Origin: Cranoglanis bouderius | Lineage: Eukaryota > Chordata > Actinopteri > Siluriformes > Cranoglanididae | Assembly: GCA_023630585.1 (NCBI GenBank) | Contig: CM042552.1 | Location: forward strand, 18,664,069-18,728,068 | DNA length: 64,000 bases | Direction: 5' to 3' | Shown: positions 54,270 to 64,000 of the stretch, piece by piece | Layout of the letters: every line of letters starts with the position of its first letter | Numbering within the stretch: position 1 is the first letter of the stretch | Made by a program: the position numbers and the translations under genes | The notes under the pieces: generated by a model | What the model was told of the DNA's origin: nothing | Seen by the model: only the letters and a program-made list of their open reading frames with translations | The model's database searches: none

Positions 54270-55640
54270 TATAAATCTGTAACTTGAAATATGTCTTCCA
54301 TCAAATAAAGACTTGTCGTAATAACCTGAATCTGTGCATGTTTTCTTTGTGTATGCCTATATGTATCTGTATGGATGAATGTGTGTGTATGTCTGTGAGT
54401 GTATGTGTGTTTAATACTATTCAAATGTAGGTTTCCTAGTGTATGGAAAATAAATGTCTGCGTGTGCTTTCTTTTTCTTAAAGGATATAATCTCTGTGGT
54501 AGTGCAGGTTTTGGTTTCCTGGTCCCATTTCCATCTAGCTTAGGGGTGACTTCATCATTTGGTTCTGCTCTCAGTGCTTCTGGTCTCTCATCAAGTGTCA
54601 CCAGTTTCTCTGCCTCTGAAGACTGCTCTTCCCCGTTTTTACTCCTCATCCTCACTTCCTCTTCATGCTGTAGAACCATGTCCTCCACATGGCACTCCTA
54701 CGGCTCTGGGAATTGGCCATCCTCTTTGGCAGACTCATGTGTCACTTGTGGATAGAATTCTTCAGCATCAGGCTGCAGCTGTTTGTGGAACTGGCCAGGT
54801 TTGAAAGGTCCATGAAATCCTATCCATTCACTCTCATCTTCAGAGCTACTTTCCATGGCTTGCTGTTTGGGATTTGGTTTGCTGGGTTTTTCTCTTACTA
54901 TCTTTCACTGGATTGCTGTGGATGTTACGGTGGACTCTGACACCTCTGACTCACCCTTGTCCAGTTTCAGGACACACATCATAGACTGGGCACTCTGATC
55001 TCTTTTTCTGGAACACGTGGCCCTGTTTCTCCCAATATGATCAAAGTTTTCCTGGGCCCCCTCTTTCGGTCATGTTCCTAATGAGAACCCTGCAGCCAGG
55101 TTGTAACTCTGCTCCATGGATCTTATCTCATACCTGCTTTTGGCTCTTACACTTTCCACCCTTGCTGATTCTGATGCCAACTGATAGGCCTGATCCATTC
55201 ACTTTCTCCAACTTCTCACATATTCCTTATGAGATGATGAATGGTCTCTGGGAGTGAGGTTAAACATAATATCAATAGGGGGCCATGGGTGATGTCCAAA
55301 CAGCAGGTAGTAAGACACAAATCCTGTTACCTCATTGCGTATACAATTATATGTGTAAAGGACTTGTGCAAGGGAGCTCTTCTCTCCCTGTCATTCAGAT
55401 TTCGCAACACTGACAGGAGAAAGTGATTGAATCACTCAACCTGCCCATTCCCCTGTGGATGGTAGGGTGTCATTTTGAAGCTATTCAGCTAAAAGGTGTG
55501 TGTTGTTTTGATGTTGGTGAGTGGTGCTCGGTTTGGCTTGTTGGGATGTTTCATCTTGATACAACGGCATACTCATAAGACATGATGTTCAACATACTTC
55601 TGCATATGTGGACAGTAAAATCTGTCTCCCATGCACACTG
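54270..55640 (-). mobile_element. Ty3/Gypsy integrase remnant (second family)
   Basis: On minus, 55625-55440 reads as a zinc-binding integrase start (RFYCPHMQKYVEHHVL) followed by core-domain text (MTPYHPQGNGQVERFNHFLL near 55440-55500). Decayed sequence continues to 54688-54269, ending with the C-terminal motif QRLYPLRKRKHTQ. Many frame breaks. Gag, protease and reverse transcriptase are not present. Confidence 0.7.
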
Positions 55641-55713
55641 TGCTGATCATTGGAACAATGTCCTGCTGGAAGATCCAAGCACGGCCCATTTTAAACTTTC
55701 TGGCAGAGGCAGT

Positions 55714-56164
55714 TGTTAGGTTACACGGCAACTCAGACTCCATTTCCCAGCAGACTCAGTGGCCACCTTGGACTCCACTTCCCACAACACACACACTCCC
55801 ACACTCACAGTCACCAGACTTTTTATGACACACACCTGTTTTCATTCACACACCAATCACTGTGCACTATATAAGCCTCATTCTGTCACAGCCTCTCTGT
55901 GAAGTATTGTTCGTTCTGTGTGTTGCTACCAGACCAGTACCAAGCCGTTATCCCTTGTTTATGTTTCATGGTTTTGATCTTGTTCTTGTTTCCTAATTTT
56001 CACATTTATAGTCCTAGTCCAGTTCATGTTGTTTGTAGATCGCCTGACCCTTGTCTGTTTTTGACCACGATTATTGCCTTTCGTTTTGGATTTGTATGCC
56101 TGCCTCTCTTTAAAATAAAGCTCTAAACTACACTTGCATCCGTCTCAACCTGCATTACCTAACA
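55714..56164 (+). mobile_element. Solo LTR nested in the Tc1-like element
   Basis: 451 bp with TG...CA ends forming a short inverted repeat (TGTTAGGT / ACCTAACA) and a perfect 5-bp target duplication GCAGT (55709-55713 and 56165-56169). Internal TATA-like CTATATAAGC near 55868 and AATAAAG near 56114 give the expected LTR layout in + orientation. The Tc1 sequence reads through perfectly when the LTR and one GCAGT are removed. Five-base duplications suit Ty3/Gypsy elements. Confidence 0.9.
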
Positions 56165-56694
56165 GCAGTCAGGTTTTCATTTAATATCTGTTGATATCTG
56201 TTGAGTACATGATGCCATGTATCCTAACAACATGTCCAGGTCCTCTAGCAGAAAAACAACCCCAAAACATTAAAGAGCCACCACCATATTTAACTGTGGG
56301 CATGAGGTACTTTTCCGTATGGCTACCTCTCTGTGTGCACCAAAACCACCTCTGGTATTTATTGCCAAAAAGCTGTATTTTGGTTTTATCTGACCATAGA
56401 ACCTGATCCCATTTAAAGTTCCAGTAGTGTCTGGCAAACTGAAGATGCTTGAGTTTGTTTTTGGATGAGAGTAGAGGCTTTTTTCTTGAAACCCTTCCAA
56501 ACAACCTGTGGTGATGTAGGTGACTTCAGATTGTAGTTTTGGAGACTTTCTGACCCCAAGATGCAACTAACTTCTGCAATTCTCCAGCTGTGATCCTTGG
56601 AGATTTTTTGGCCACTCAAACCATCCACTTCACAGTGCGTTGAGACAATATAGACACACGTCCAATTCTAGGTTGATTCATAACATTTCCAGTA

Positions 56695-57489
56695 GCCTGG
56701 CAGGCTGACACGTTGTTAAGTGCAAAACTATGCTGCTGTGTTTACATAGGTACCCATGCGATATATCATTGGAAAGCTACGTTTCTTGTTATTCAATTGA
56801 TATAAACCATTTCAAGATACAATCACAACATACAAACAAACACTTACAATACTGAGGCAATTTAGCAAACTTTAGTTAGCACATTAGCAGAGGTCTACAA
56901 CCTAGCCCTGGGCCACAACACAAAACTTCACATTTGATCAGTCAATAGCAGATACTTCATACTTACAGGTTTTGATTCAGAGGCGCAAGATTGTCAGAGC
57001 AAAGTGGGAATCGCCCCATTTTTCTGGAGTAGCCTTTGTGTGTAGCCTGCTCACCCAGGTTCAGGAAGCTGTCCTCTGTAAAATGTACTGTGCACAAGCA
57101 AACGTTTGGGTTGTACTGCTCAGGAAAAACGTTATAAATAAACAGTAACCACTGATTCCTAATTTCGTCTGTTTTCGGAAAGCTAAACAAAGGGGTTTTG
57201 CTTTTGCCCCGAAACACACAGTATCTCCACGACATGGTTCCTGAATTCACTGAAGCCTCGCCTTCTTTCTTCGTGGTTGCCTTTGGGCAGGATTATGCTA
57301 ATAGTTCATGCTGTGATGTAGACGTTTGCAGAAGTAATATCTGGACTTGTTTTGGTGTTCTCTGTTAGATAAAATAAATACCTTTGGGGGAGACCATGAG
57401 CTTTATGACTTTGCAGATCTTATACATGCACAAACAGATACATTACACACCCAAACAAAAGGAAAACATTAAAAATCATGATATGACTC
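56695..57489 (-). mobile_element. Inserted segment with THAP-like reading frame
   Basis: Fills a gap in the Tc1-like element. The minus strand has a 95-codon frame (57250-56963) with THAP-domain signs: SWRYCVFRGKSKTPLFSFPK, the conserved Trp in RNQW, and the C-x2-H pair in CTVHFTEDSF. Only one cysteine of the usual N-terminal pair is seen. THAP domains occur in P-element and Kolobok transposases as well as host genes. No clear terminal repeats were found, so the parent element is unresolved. Confidence 0.6.
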
Positions 57490-57715
57490 CTTTAAACAAA
57501 AGATCAAGAGGTTAAACAATAAAGACAATTTTTCACAGCCTTCTTTGGTCATATTTACCAAGGGTGCCAATATTAGTGGAGCGCACTGTATATTCCTCCA
57601 TCTGCATCAGTGTTGGCTTTCCCTGGACGATACTTAATAGTGAAATTAAGATCAGCCAGCTCTACAACCCAGCAATGTTTGGTGGCATTCGGTTTAGCTG
57701 TTGTGAGAACCTACA

Positions 57716-57839
57716 CTGCTGTGAAAAAGTATTTAACTTTTCTGTTTTTGTCTTTTTTTCTGTACTCACTAAATAGTTTTAGATCTTTAAACAAAATACA
57801 ACATAAAATAACGGCAACCTGAGTAAACACACAATATAG

Positions 57840-57890
<51 letters not shown>

Positions 57891-58155
57891 GTTGTTGTTG
57901 TTGTTGTTGATGTTGTTTTAATTGAAGCAAAAAAAAAAGTTATCCAACACCTATCACTCATGTGAAAAACTAATTGCCCCCTGAAAATCTTAAAATCTGG
58001 TTGTGCCACCTTTAGCAGCAATAACTGCAACCAAACACTTCCGATAACTGGAGATCACAACTTTCACATCGCTGTGGTGGAATTTTGGCCCACTCTTCTT
58101 TGCAGAACTGCTTTAGTTCAGCCACACTGGAGGGTTTTCGAGCGTAAACTGATTA
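57716..58155. mobile_element. DNA-transposon-like interspersed repeat
   Basis: Starts CTGTGAAAAAGTATTTAAC and includes AACTAATTGCCCCCTG, GGTTGTGCCACCTTTAGCAG and GGAATTTTGGCCCACTCTTC, text common in fish DNA transposons. A TTA/TTG microsatellite (57842-57909) interrupts it. No transposase frame. Confidence 0.6.
57842..57909. repeat. (ATT)n(GTT)n microsatellite
   Basis: About 17 TTA units followed by TTG units. Confidence 0.96.
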
Positions 58156-58159
58156 AAAC

Positions 58160-59100
58160 CTTAGTAAAGGCTGTTCTGTGTAGATGTTCTTGGTTGAATG
58201 TCTGTTGCCCAGAGCCATGGAACTGTTTAGTTCCTTTCCTTTACCTATATGTCTTAAAGTTTCATTAAGTTGCCAAAAGGCTTCTACTAACATTACACTT
58301 TTCTGTAAATTCTGTACAAATACAGTATAGCTCAAAAGATGTGTATGAAATACAGGGATTAACTTAACTAAATATGAAATCCACTTTGTTTTACACTCAC
58401 TGAAATTATCATGACAATGATAAAAACTTTTTTTTTCTTATTTACATTTTCATGCATTGTGGGGTATCAAGAGCAGTTTTTTCACATTCACACTCTTATT
58501 CTCACAGTCCAAGTGGGAGTTGGAGGAATCCGGAGGCCCTACAGGAAACCCACATGGACATGGAGAAAACATGACAGTAACCTGAGCTCAGGATCAAAGT
58601 TTAAAGCTGTGAGGCAGCCACCGTGCCACATACCCTCAAGCTGTGCACTTTGACTCAATTCACGTTGACTCACTAAAATCATGGTTCTGAGTATTTATTG
58701 TTCTGTGCTTTTATTGTATTGAGAATTTATTGTTGTGCATTTATTCTTCTGAGTGTTTATTGCCCTTTTATATCATAATGTAATCTCCTCTATGCATTAT
58801 TCTTCTTTTTTAGTCAGTACAATAGTATACAGTATCCATTTCTCTTCAGAGCCCTGTCTTGTCAAATTCCTTGTATGCTCTAGTGCACTTGGCCAGTGAC
58901 GCCTGATTCTGTACATTCAGAACATTCTGTATATTCTGTAAATGTCGAAGAACAAGTTCCCCCTGTATGTACAGGACTGGATTTACCTCCTGACAACTTG
59001 AGTCTGAAGCTAGTTGTTTTTTTTCATCTGTAGGTAACTTTTGCAGCGTGAGAACTTTTAAACAACATTAAAAAGTAAAGACTGTTCTGTGTAGATGTTC
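58160..59100 (+). repeat. L2/CR1-tail-like repeat cluster
   Basis: 58680-59100 includes TTATTGCCCTTTTATATCAT, TTGTCAAATTCCTTGTATGC and CACTTGGCCAGTGACGCC. 58160-58400 matches 41600-41830. No coding content. Confidence 0.55.
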
Positions 59101-59574
59101 TACAAGAAAATCAGATGTTGACTTGTAACCCAGGTGAAAGTTACCATCGTCCAAAGATCCAAAAATTCGGGAGACTCCCTGAACTTCCGGGAGAGTTGGG
59201 CTGTCTGCTGATAACTAACATTGTCATTATTGTCAAGTGGAACTCCTAGGCTTGAGTGGAAATTGAAACTTAACCGTGGCTTTGAGAGCACTTGTTTGCA
59301 CTTGCGTAATGGGTTTTAACCAGTGATTTAACTTGCACGCACCGGACCACTGATTCGTCAAATCTGCTTGCTTGCGGTCTGTGTGCTTCCGATTTTATTT
59401 TGTAGTAGCTAAGAATGCTTTGGGAAATATATCGGAGTAAAAGTATACATTTTATTTAGGAAATGTAGTGGAGTAAAAGTGAAAGTTGACAGAAATATAA
59501 AAACTCAAGTAAAGGACAGATTCTCCCAAAAAATACTTAAGTACTATAACGAAGTATTATTACTTCATTACATT

Positions 59575-60345
59575 ACACCACTGCCCATGCCATAACACTT
59601 CCTCCACATGTTTGAGACATCTTGTGGTATGCTTTGGAACATGAGACATTGCCAGTGCATTCCTTCTTTTTAAGGATGTACCAATTTGTTGACTTGGCCA
59701 CTCCTAAAGTTTCTGCTATCTCTCTGATAGGTGTCGTGGAAATTCCCCTACTTCTCTGTATTATGACTGGCAATTGGAAACAGACAACAGCAAACACGTG
59801 AAACCAGAGGATGTCTTTTATATTATTTAATAGAGAAACTGATCCAATACTCAGCTGAGGGCGTTCTTTCTGTGTCTGCCTGTGACAGTGCAGTCAGTGG
59901 AGAGAAGGCACACAACACATACATACAGAAGTTTATATATCCCTTACTAGGGCCTTGGTTTCTTTGTTCTGCTCCTCAGCCCTATGTGTGTGCGTGCGAG
60001 GTCACACTAATGAACAGAATGTACAGGAATGCTCTTCTACAAAGCTAAACATGTTTACCAAAAAGGATAACAGAAAATATTAAGGCACTTTATAATAATT
60101 TCTAACACATAGGTCTGTTTTGTTTTTTCAGCCTAATGATGGCCCCCTTCACTTGCATCAACACCTCTTTGGACCGCATATTGAGAATTCCCACGAACGG
60201 CTACCAAATGCAAATTCAACGCTTGGAATCAACTCCAGACCTTTATCATGAAATAACAAGGAAACATGTCACATCTGGCCATGAAACTGCTTATCAGTCA
60301 ATTGTCCAATTACTTTTCAGCCTGTGAAAATGGTGAGACTTTGAA
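59575..60345 (-). mobile_element. Tc1-like element relic split by a solo LTR
   Basis: The minus strand keeps a transposase scrap (IREIAETLGVAKSTNWYILK, HTH) joined to a misplaced piece of the core (CGGSVMAWAVV), showing an internal deletion. After the LTR (59732-60109) the text CTGTTTTGTTTTTTCAGCC continues the element's 5' region to about 60345. Confidence 0.72.
59732..60109. mobile_element. Probable solo LTR (378 bp)
   Basis: TG...CA ends (TGTCGTGG ... CTAACACA) flanked by TAGG on both sides (59728-59731, 60110-60113). Removing it and one TAGG restores a continuous Tc1-like sequence (CTCTGATAGGTCTGTTTTG). No internal coding region. Orientation not determined. Confidence 0.68.
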
Positions 60346-60679
60346 AAAAAAATAAAAAATGAAAGCATCACTTTAAGTGTCACGCAATACTATTCGAAGC
60401 AAGGACACACACCTACAAGAAACAACACAAATGTAAATAACCTACCTCAGTTATCCCACACTAATGCACATGGACTCGTTTGTGAGTAAATACATGTACT
60501 GTACATACAGCATAGTTAAAGAGGCTCACCTTTTTAATTATTTTATTGTGTACAACAGTGTAGCTGATGATCCCAGACCGGGTCTAAGCCCAATGTTTTA
60601 ACGTTTAGCTTTTTAATGTTAGAAATTTTATCACAGTTGAGGAACAATTAGGAAATGAACAGGATTTTTTCATCTACTG

Positions 60680-61240
60680 TTATTGTGGAACACACAACCT
60701 CACTATTCCTTTATAAACCCCAAACCCAGCGTATAGAGGCCGAGTGAATGTGGTGTGGACTCTGTGGATGAGCCTCATCGTGTCAGAGATGCTGTAGAAG
60801 GACAGACTTCCTGCACTGTGATCCACATAAACTCCTATTCTGGAGGATGATGGAACGCTGAGCTCAGTTTTAATGTCATTGTGATAGAAGGAGAGAGAGG
60901 AAGAACATCGCAGACTCCAGGACTGACTGTTGTGTCCAAATCGACACTCTTTACCCTCTCCTTTCCTCCTGATCTCTTTATATGAAACTGAGATGGACGC
61001 ATAATTGCCCCACTCCACCTCCCAGTAACAGCGTCCACACACACTCTCCTTACACAACACCTGCCAACAGGAGTCAAATCTCTCAGGATGATCAGAGTAC
61101 GGCTGTATCCCACTGTTTGTCACCATTCTGTTCTGTTTATACAGGCGGAGGAAATGATGTGCTGTGTTGGGATCCAGAGTCAGATAACAGAAATCTAAAA
61201 TAAAAGTGAAAAACACAATTGAAAAGTGTGAATATGTTGG

Positions 61241-61334
<94 letters not shown>

Positions 61335-62223
61335 TAGACATACATTTCAGAAAATCTTCCCTGCTCTTTGGCTCTGAGGGTGAAATCTTCTGAACTGCTG
61401 CAGCTGTGGAGACAAAACGGAGATGGAAACAAAAATGAATCATCAGCTTCTGTAAAAGATGGAAACAGTTTAAAGTGATACAGTGAATGTATTCATTTTA
61501 AATCAGTGTGTTAGTTAAAAGTTTTAGTCATTGCTGTGTATCTTGTGAATATTTCCTGAGTGAGTAAAGACTTCCATCATGGTGTTTCTCCAGCAGGAAC
61601 AGCTCCTCTTACCATGCGGAGGGATTTTGTTGAATTCCTCCTCACAAAATTCCTCGAATCGCTTTTTCAGATCTGAGAGAGAATTCCTCACTCCATCAAA
61701 TGAGAGATGTTGATGGACAGTGATGCTGGGTGAATCCTCACGTCCAGAAGAGACACAGAGAGACCGAAACCTCTACAGAGAGAGAAGGAGAAAGGTGAGG
61801 AACGAGGGAGGAATGAATGATCTCAGAATTATGACTTAAGAATTAAGTATGTAGACCAAAATCACACTGTGGGTGAAATAAGCTGCTTACAAAAGCAAGA
61901 TACTATTTAAAAAAAAAAGTTTTGAGTAATATGCTTGTTTGTTGAACTGTAAATTGGATTCGTCACTACAGCGAGTGGTACCTGGAGGAAGTGGATGTGA
62001 TCGTGTGTATGTGAAAGCTGCTCCAGCTCAGTGACTCTCCTCTTAAGATCAGTGATCTCCTGCTCCAGTTGCTCCAGGAGTCGTTCAGCTCGACTCAGTT
62101 CAGCCTTCTCCTGAGCTCTGATCAGCTCCGTCACCTCCGAGTGCTTTTTCTCCATGGAGCTGATCATCTCAGTAATGATCCTCTCACTGTCCTCCACTGC
62201 TGTCTGAGCACGGGACTGTTAGG

Positions 62224-62301
<78 letters not shown>

Positions 62302-63413
62302 ACTTCCCTCTGTTACTGTGACTCTGGATGACTGGTTGTTCATGTTGTGTGTGTTTCTAGGAGCAGCTCTGTCTCTGCTCACTGCTCACCTTAATCGTGT
62401 TCACAGCCTGTTTCAGCTCCTGCACCTTCTTCTGCTTCTCCTGGATTCTCTGCTGGGATTTCATCTGCTCCTCCTTTATCTCACTCTGAGCACAAATCAC
62501 TTATATTCAGCTGGTTACAAATGATGTGTGGGTGAATATTAATGGCAGCTAAATGGTTAAAAGTTCACAGTCTTGTGTGGAATTGTTTAAGCTGTAGAAC
62601 TGGTTCAGCTGCTCCAAAGTTCACTGACTGCTCTGACATGATTATGACTAACGCTGGGTGAGGAGGAAAAATTAATTTAACACTTGTGTAAACACAACAC
62701 ACTGAAATGTGACCATTGCAATCACAATTTAAATGTGATAACTGACTAAAGCAGCTGATTCTAGATAAAAAATATAATTCAGATGAATTCATTCTGAAAA
62801 GATTTCTAGTTCTCACCTGTTTCTCAGTTCTCTCTGCTGAAAGTGATACAGCGTCGTGGCCTTTGTGATTATCCAACATGCACAAAGAACAGATACACCT
62901 TTGGTCAGTACGACAGTAGATCTCGATCAGTTTGTCGTGCTGAGAGCAGATCTTCTCTTGGAGTTTTGAAGAGGCTTCGATTAAGGTGTGCTTTTTCAAA
63001 GCAGGAACTTCAGCATGAGGTTTAAGATGAATTTCACAAAAGGAGGTCAGACACATCAGACAGGACTTGACAGCTTTGTGTTTTCTCCCGGTGCAGAAAT
63101 CACACTCCACATCTCCAGGTCCAGCGTAACAGTGAGCAGAAGAAGCAGCTTGGACTTCAGTCTTCTTCAGTTTCTCCACCACTTCAGCCAGCATGTTGTT
63201 TCTGTGTAGAACAGGCCTCGGAGTGAAAGTGTCTCTGCACTGAGGACAGCTGTAGACGCCCTTCTCATCCTCCTGATCCCAGCAGCCATTAATACACACC
63301 TTACAGAAACTGTGACCACAGGGGATAGTAACCGGATCCTTCAGGAGATCCAGGCACACTGGACAGCTGAACTGATCCACTGAAAAGTGATCTAAAATAC
63401 TGGCCTCGGCCAT
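60680..63413 (-). CDS. TRIM-B: finTRIM/TRIM16-like RING E3 ubiquitin ligase
   Basis: Six coding exons on minus: 63413-62817, 62485-62390, 62215-61982, 61772-61613, 61403-61344 and 61194-60680 (stop at 60682-60680). All introns are GT-AG, and the joined frame is 1662 nt (553 aa). It has the same exon plan as TRIM-A, differing by two extra N-terminal codons (MAEASILDHFSVDQFSC) and a slightly shorter SPRY exon. RING Cys/His ligands, both B-box regions (DVECDFCTG; IYCRTDQRCICSLCM), coiled coil and PRY-SPRY (SVCGRCYWEVEW, SRIGVYVDHSAGSLSFY) are all present and uninterrupted. Expected role: ubiquitin ligase with SPRY-mediated target choice in the cytosol, likely immune by family. Its introns are short (331, 174, 209, 209 and 149 nt) and free of transposons. 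An AATAAA on the coding strand lies at 60547-60542. It converges on TRIM-A. Confidence 0.94.
61249..61331. repeat. (TG)n microsatellite in TRIM-B intron 5
   Basis: About 41 units. On the coding strand it is a CA run matching the CA part of TRIM-A intron 5. Confidence 0.97.
62226..62299. repeat. (CA)n microsatellite in TRIM-B intron 2
   Basis: About 37 units directly upstream, in gene sense, of the CCTAACAG acceptor, as in TRIM-A. Confidence 0.97.
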
Positions 63414-63472
63414 TTTTCCTGCACTCTGAGATCAGTTTCGTTTTCTCTGGAATCAGTTGGCGTGGCTTCCTG

Positions 63473-63475
<3 letters not shown>

Positions 63476-63552
<77 letters not shown>

Positions 63553-63566
63553 TGTGAGAGAGACAC

Positions 63567-63620
<54 letters not shown>
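63476..63620. repeat. (TG)n and (GA)n tracts upstream of TRIM-B
   Basis: In gene sense a CT run is followed by a CA run and then about 60 bp of unique sequence before ATG 63413, the same arrangement as before TRIM-A. Confidence 0.97.
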
Positions 63621-63623
<3 letters not shown>

Positions 63624-63640
63624 TCTAAATTCATATCATT

Positions 63641-63660
63641 ATAATAAAAAGCCTCTGTTA
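63641..63660 (-). promoter_or_regulatory. Conserved TATA-like core-promoter candidate of TRIM-B
   Basis: In gene sense TAACAGAGGCTTTTTATTAT, matching the TRIM-A upstream element at 44586-44606, and likewise lying just upstream of the CT tract. Confidence 0.4.
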
Positions 63661-63866
63661 ACGCCTCAGTCAGTGTAGTTAAAAACATGTCACTGTAACA
63701 TTTCCCACAGCATCATAAATAACACTAAATTTCCAAGTGGAAAACGTTGCTGTAGTGTTTGTTTTACATATTTCTTCGGGCGTAGGTCTCACAGAAAGAC
63801 ACAAAATAAGGAAACTCCAGTTTTCTGAAGAGACATTTCTTTAACATTTAATCACTCTAAACTATA

Positions 63867-63919
63867 ATCACCATCAATCACTGCCATTATTATTATTATT
63901 ATTTTTATTATTGTTGTTG

Positions 63920-63983
<64 letters not shown>

Positions 63984-64000
63984 GTGTGATTTTTTTATGT
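63867..64000. repeat. (ATT)n microsatellite and repeat shared with TRIM-A upstream
   Basis: AATCACCATCAATCAC, then a long ATT run (63883-63982), then GTGTGATTTTTTTATG. The two unique ends match 43971-44035, where only a short ATT run separates them. Confidence 0.85.

Larger units (their letters stand above)
55646..57592 (-). mobile_element. Tc1-like element broken by two insertions
   Basis: Three pieces of the 18594-20147 Tc1 family lie in order: 55646-55713, 56165-56694 and 57490-57592, the last ending in the outer terminus AATATTAGTGGAGCGCACTG. The minus strand of the middle piece keeps transposase text (VLWSDKTKIQLFG with Glu to Lys; TVKYGGGSLMFWGCF). The gaps are filled by a solo LTR and a THAP-bearing segment. 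The left end is truncated. Confidence 0.88.

Overview
This window is vertebrate nuclear DNA and almost certainly from a ray-finned fish. It is AT-rich, full of long CA/GT, CT/GA, TA and ATT microsatellites, crowded with decayed Tc1/mariner transposons, fish-type SINE pieces, L2/CR1-like LINEs and Ty3/Gypsy remnants, and it carries multi-exon RING/B-box/coiled-coil/PRY-SPRY genes of the expanded fish TRIM (finTRIM / TRIM16-like) type. A catfish is my guess from the general look, but the sequence alone does not prove it. There is nothing bacterial, no CRISPR and no operon.

Genes. Two intact paralogous TRIM genes lie tail to tail. TRIM-A is on + (44897-51871, six coding exons, 556 aa) and TRIM-B is on - (63413-60680, six coding exons, 553 aa). 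Their exon phases match, and exons 2-5 have identical lengths (96, 234, 160 and 60 nt). Two broken relatives lie upstream: a PRY-SPRY exon fragment on + (30574-30851) and a RING/B-box exon on - (37447-36853) with a frameshift and a destroyed splice donor. A fifth candidate gene, which I do not recognise, is a possible four-exon 118-aa reading frame on + between 15813 and 20695. Its exons join in phase, one intron looks GC-AG, and a Tc1-like element sits in its last intron.

Layout. 1-5.1 kb: microsatellites, a minisatellite, a long purine-rich tract and a 1.7-kb diverged tandem array. 5.1-15.4 kb: intergenic DNA with Tc1-like and SINE fragments, ATGG-type arrays and many microsatellites. 15.8-20.7 kb: the unrecognised candidate gene. 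21-28 kb: more Tc1 debris and a second copy of a segment first seen at 10.4-12.2 kb. 27.4-31 kb: a promoter-like CpG-richer patch, exon-like pieces and the SPRY fragment. 31.7-35.5 kb: a hAT-like non-autonomous element and a deleted Ty3/Gypsy chromovirus-type element. 35.9-37.5 kb: the RING pseudogene with nested insertions. 38-43.97 kb: a duplicated 1.1-kb block, a nearly complete Tc1 element and a complete mariner-like element. 44-52 kb: TRIM-A, whose introns 1 and 3 are swollen by transposons. 52.4-60.3 kb: a LINE, a Gypsy integrase remnant, Tc1-like elements holding two solo LTRs, and a THAP-like reading frame. 60.7-63.7 kb: compact TRIM-B.

TRIM proteins of this build are RING E3 ubiquitin ligases whose C-terminal PRY-SPRY domain recognises targets. 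In fish such clusters are associated with antiviral and innate immunity. The window looks like one edge of such a cluster, growing by duplication and eroding through transposon insertion.
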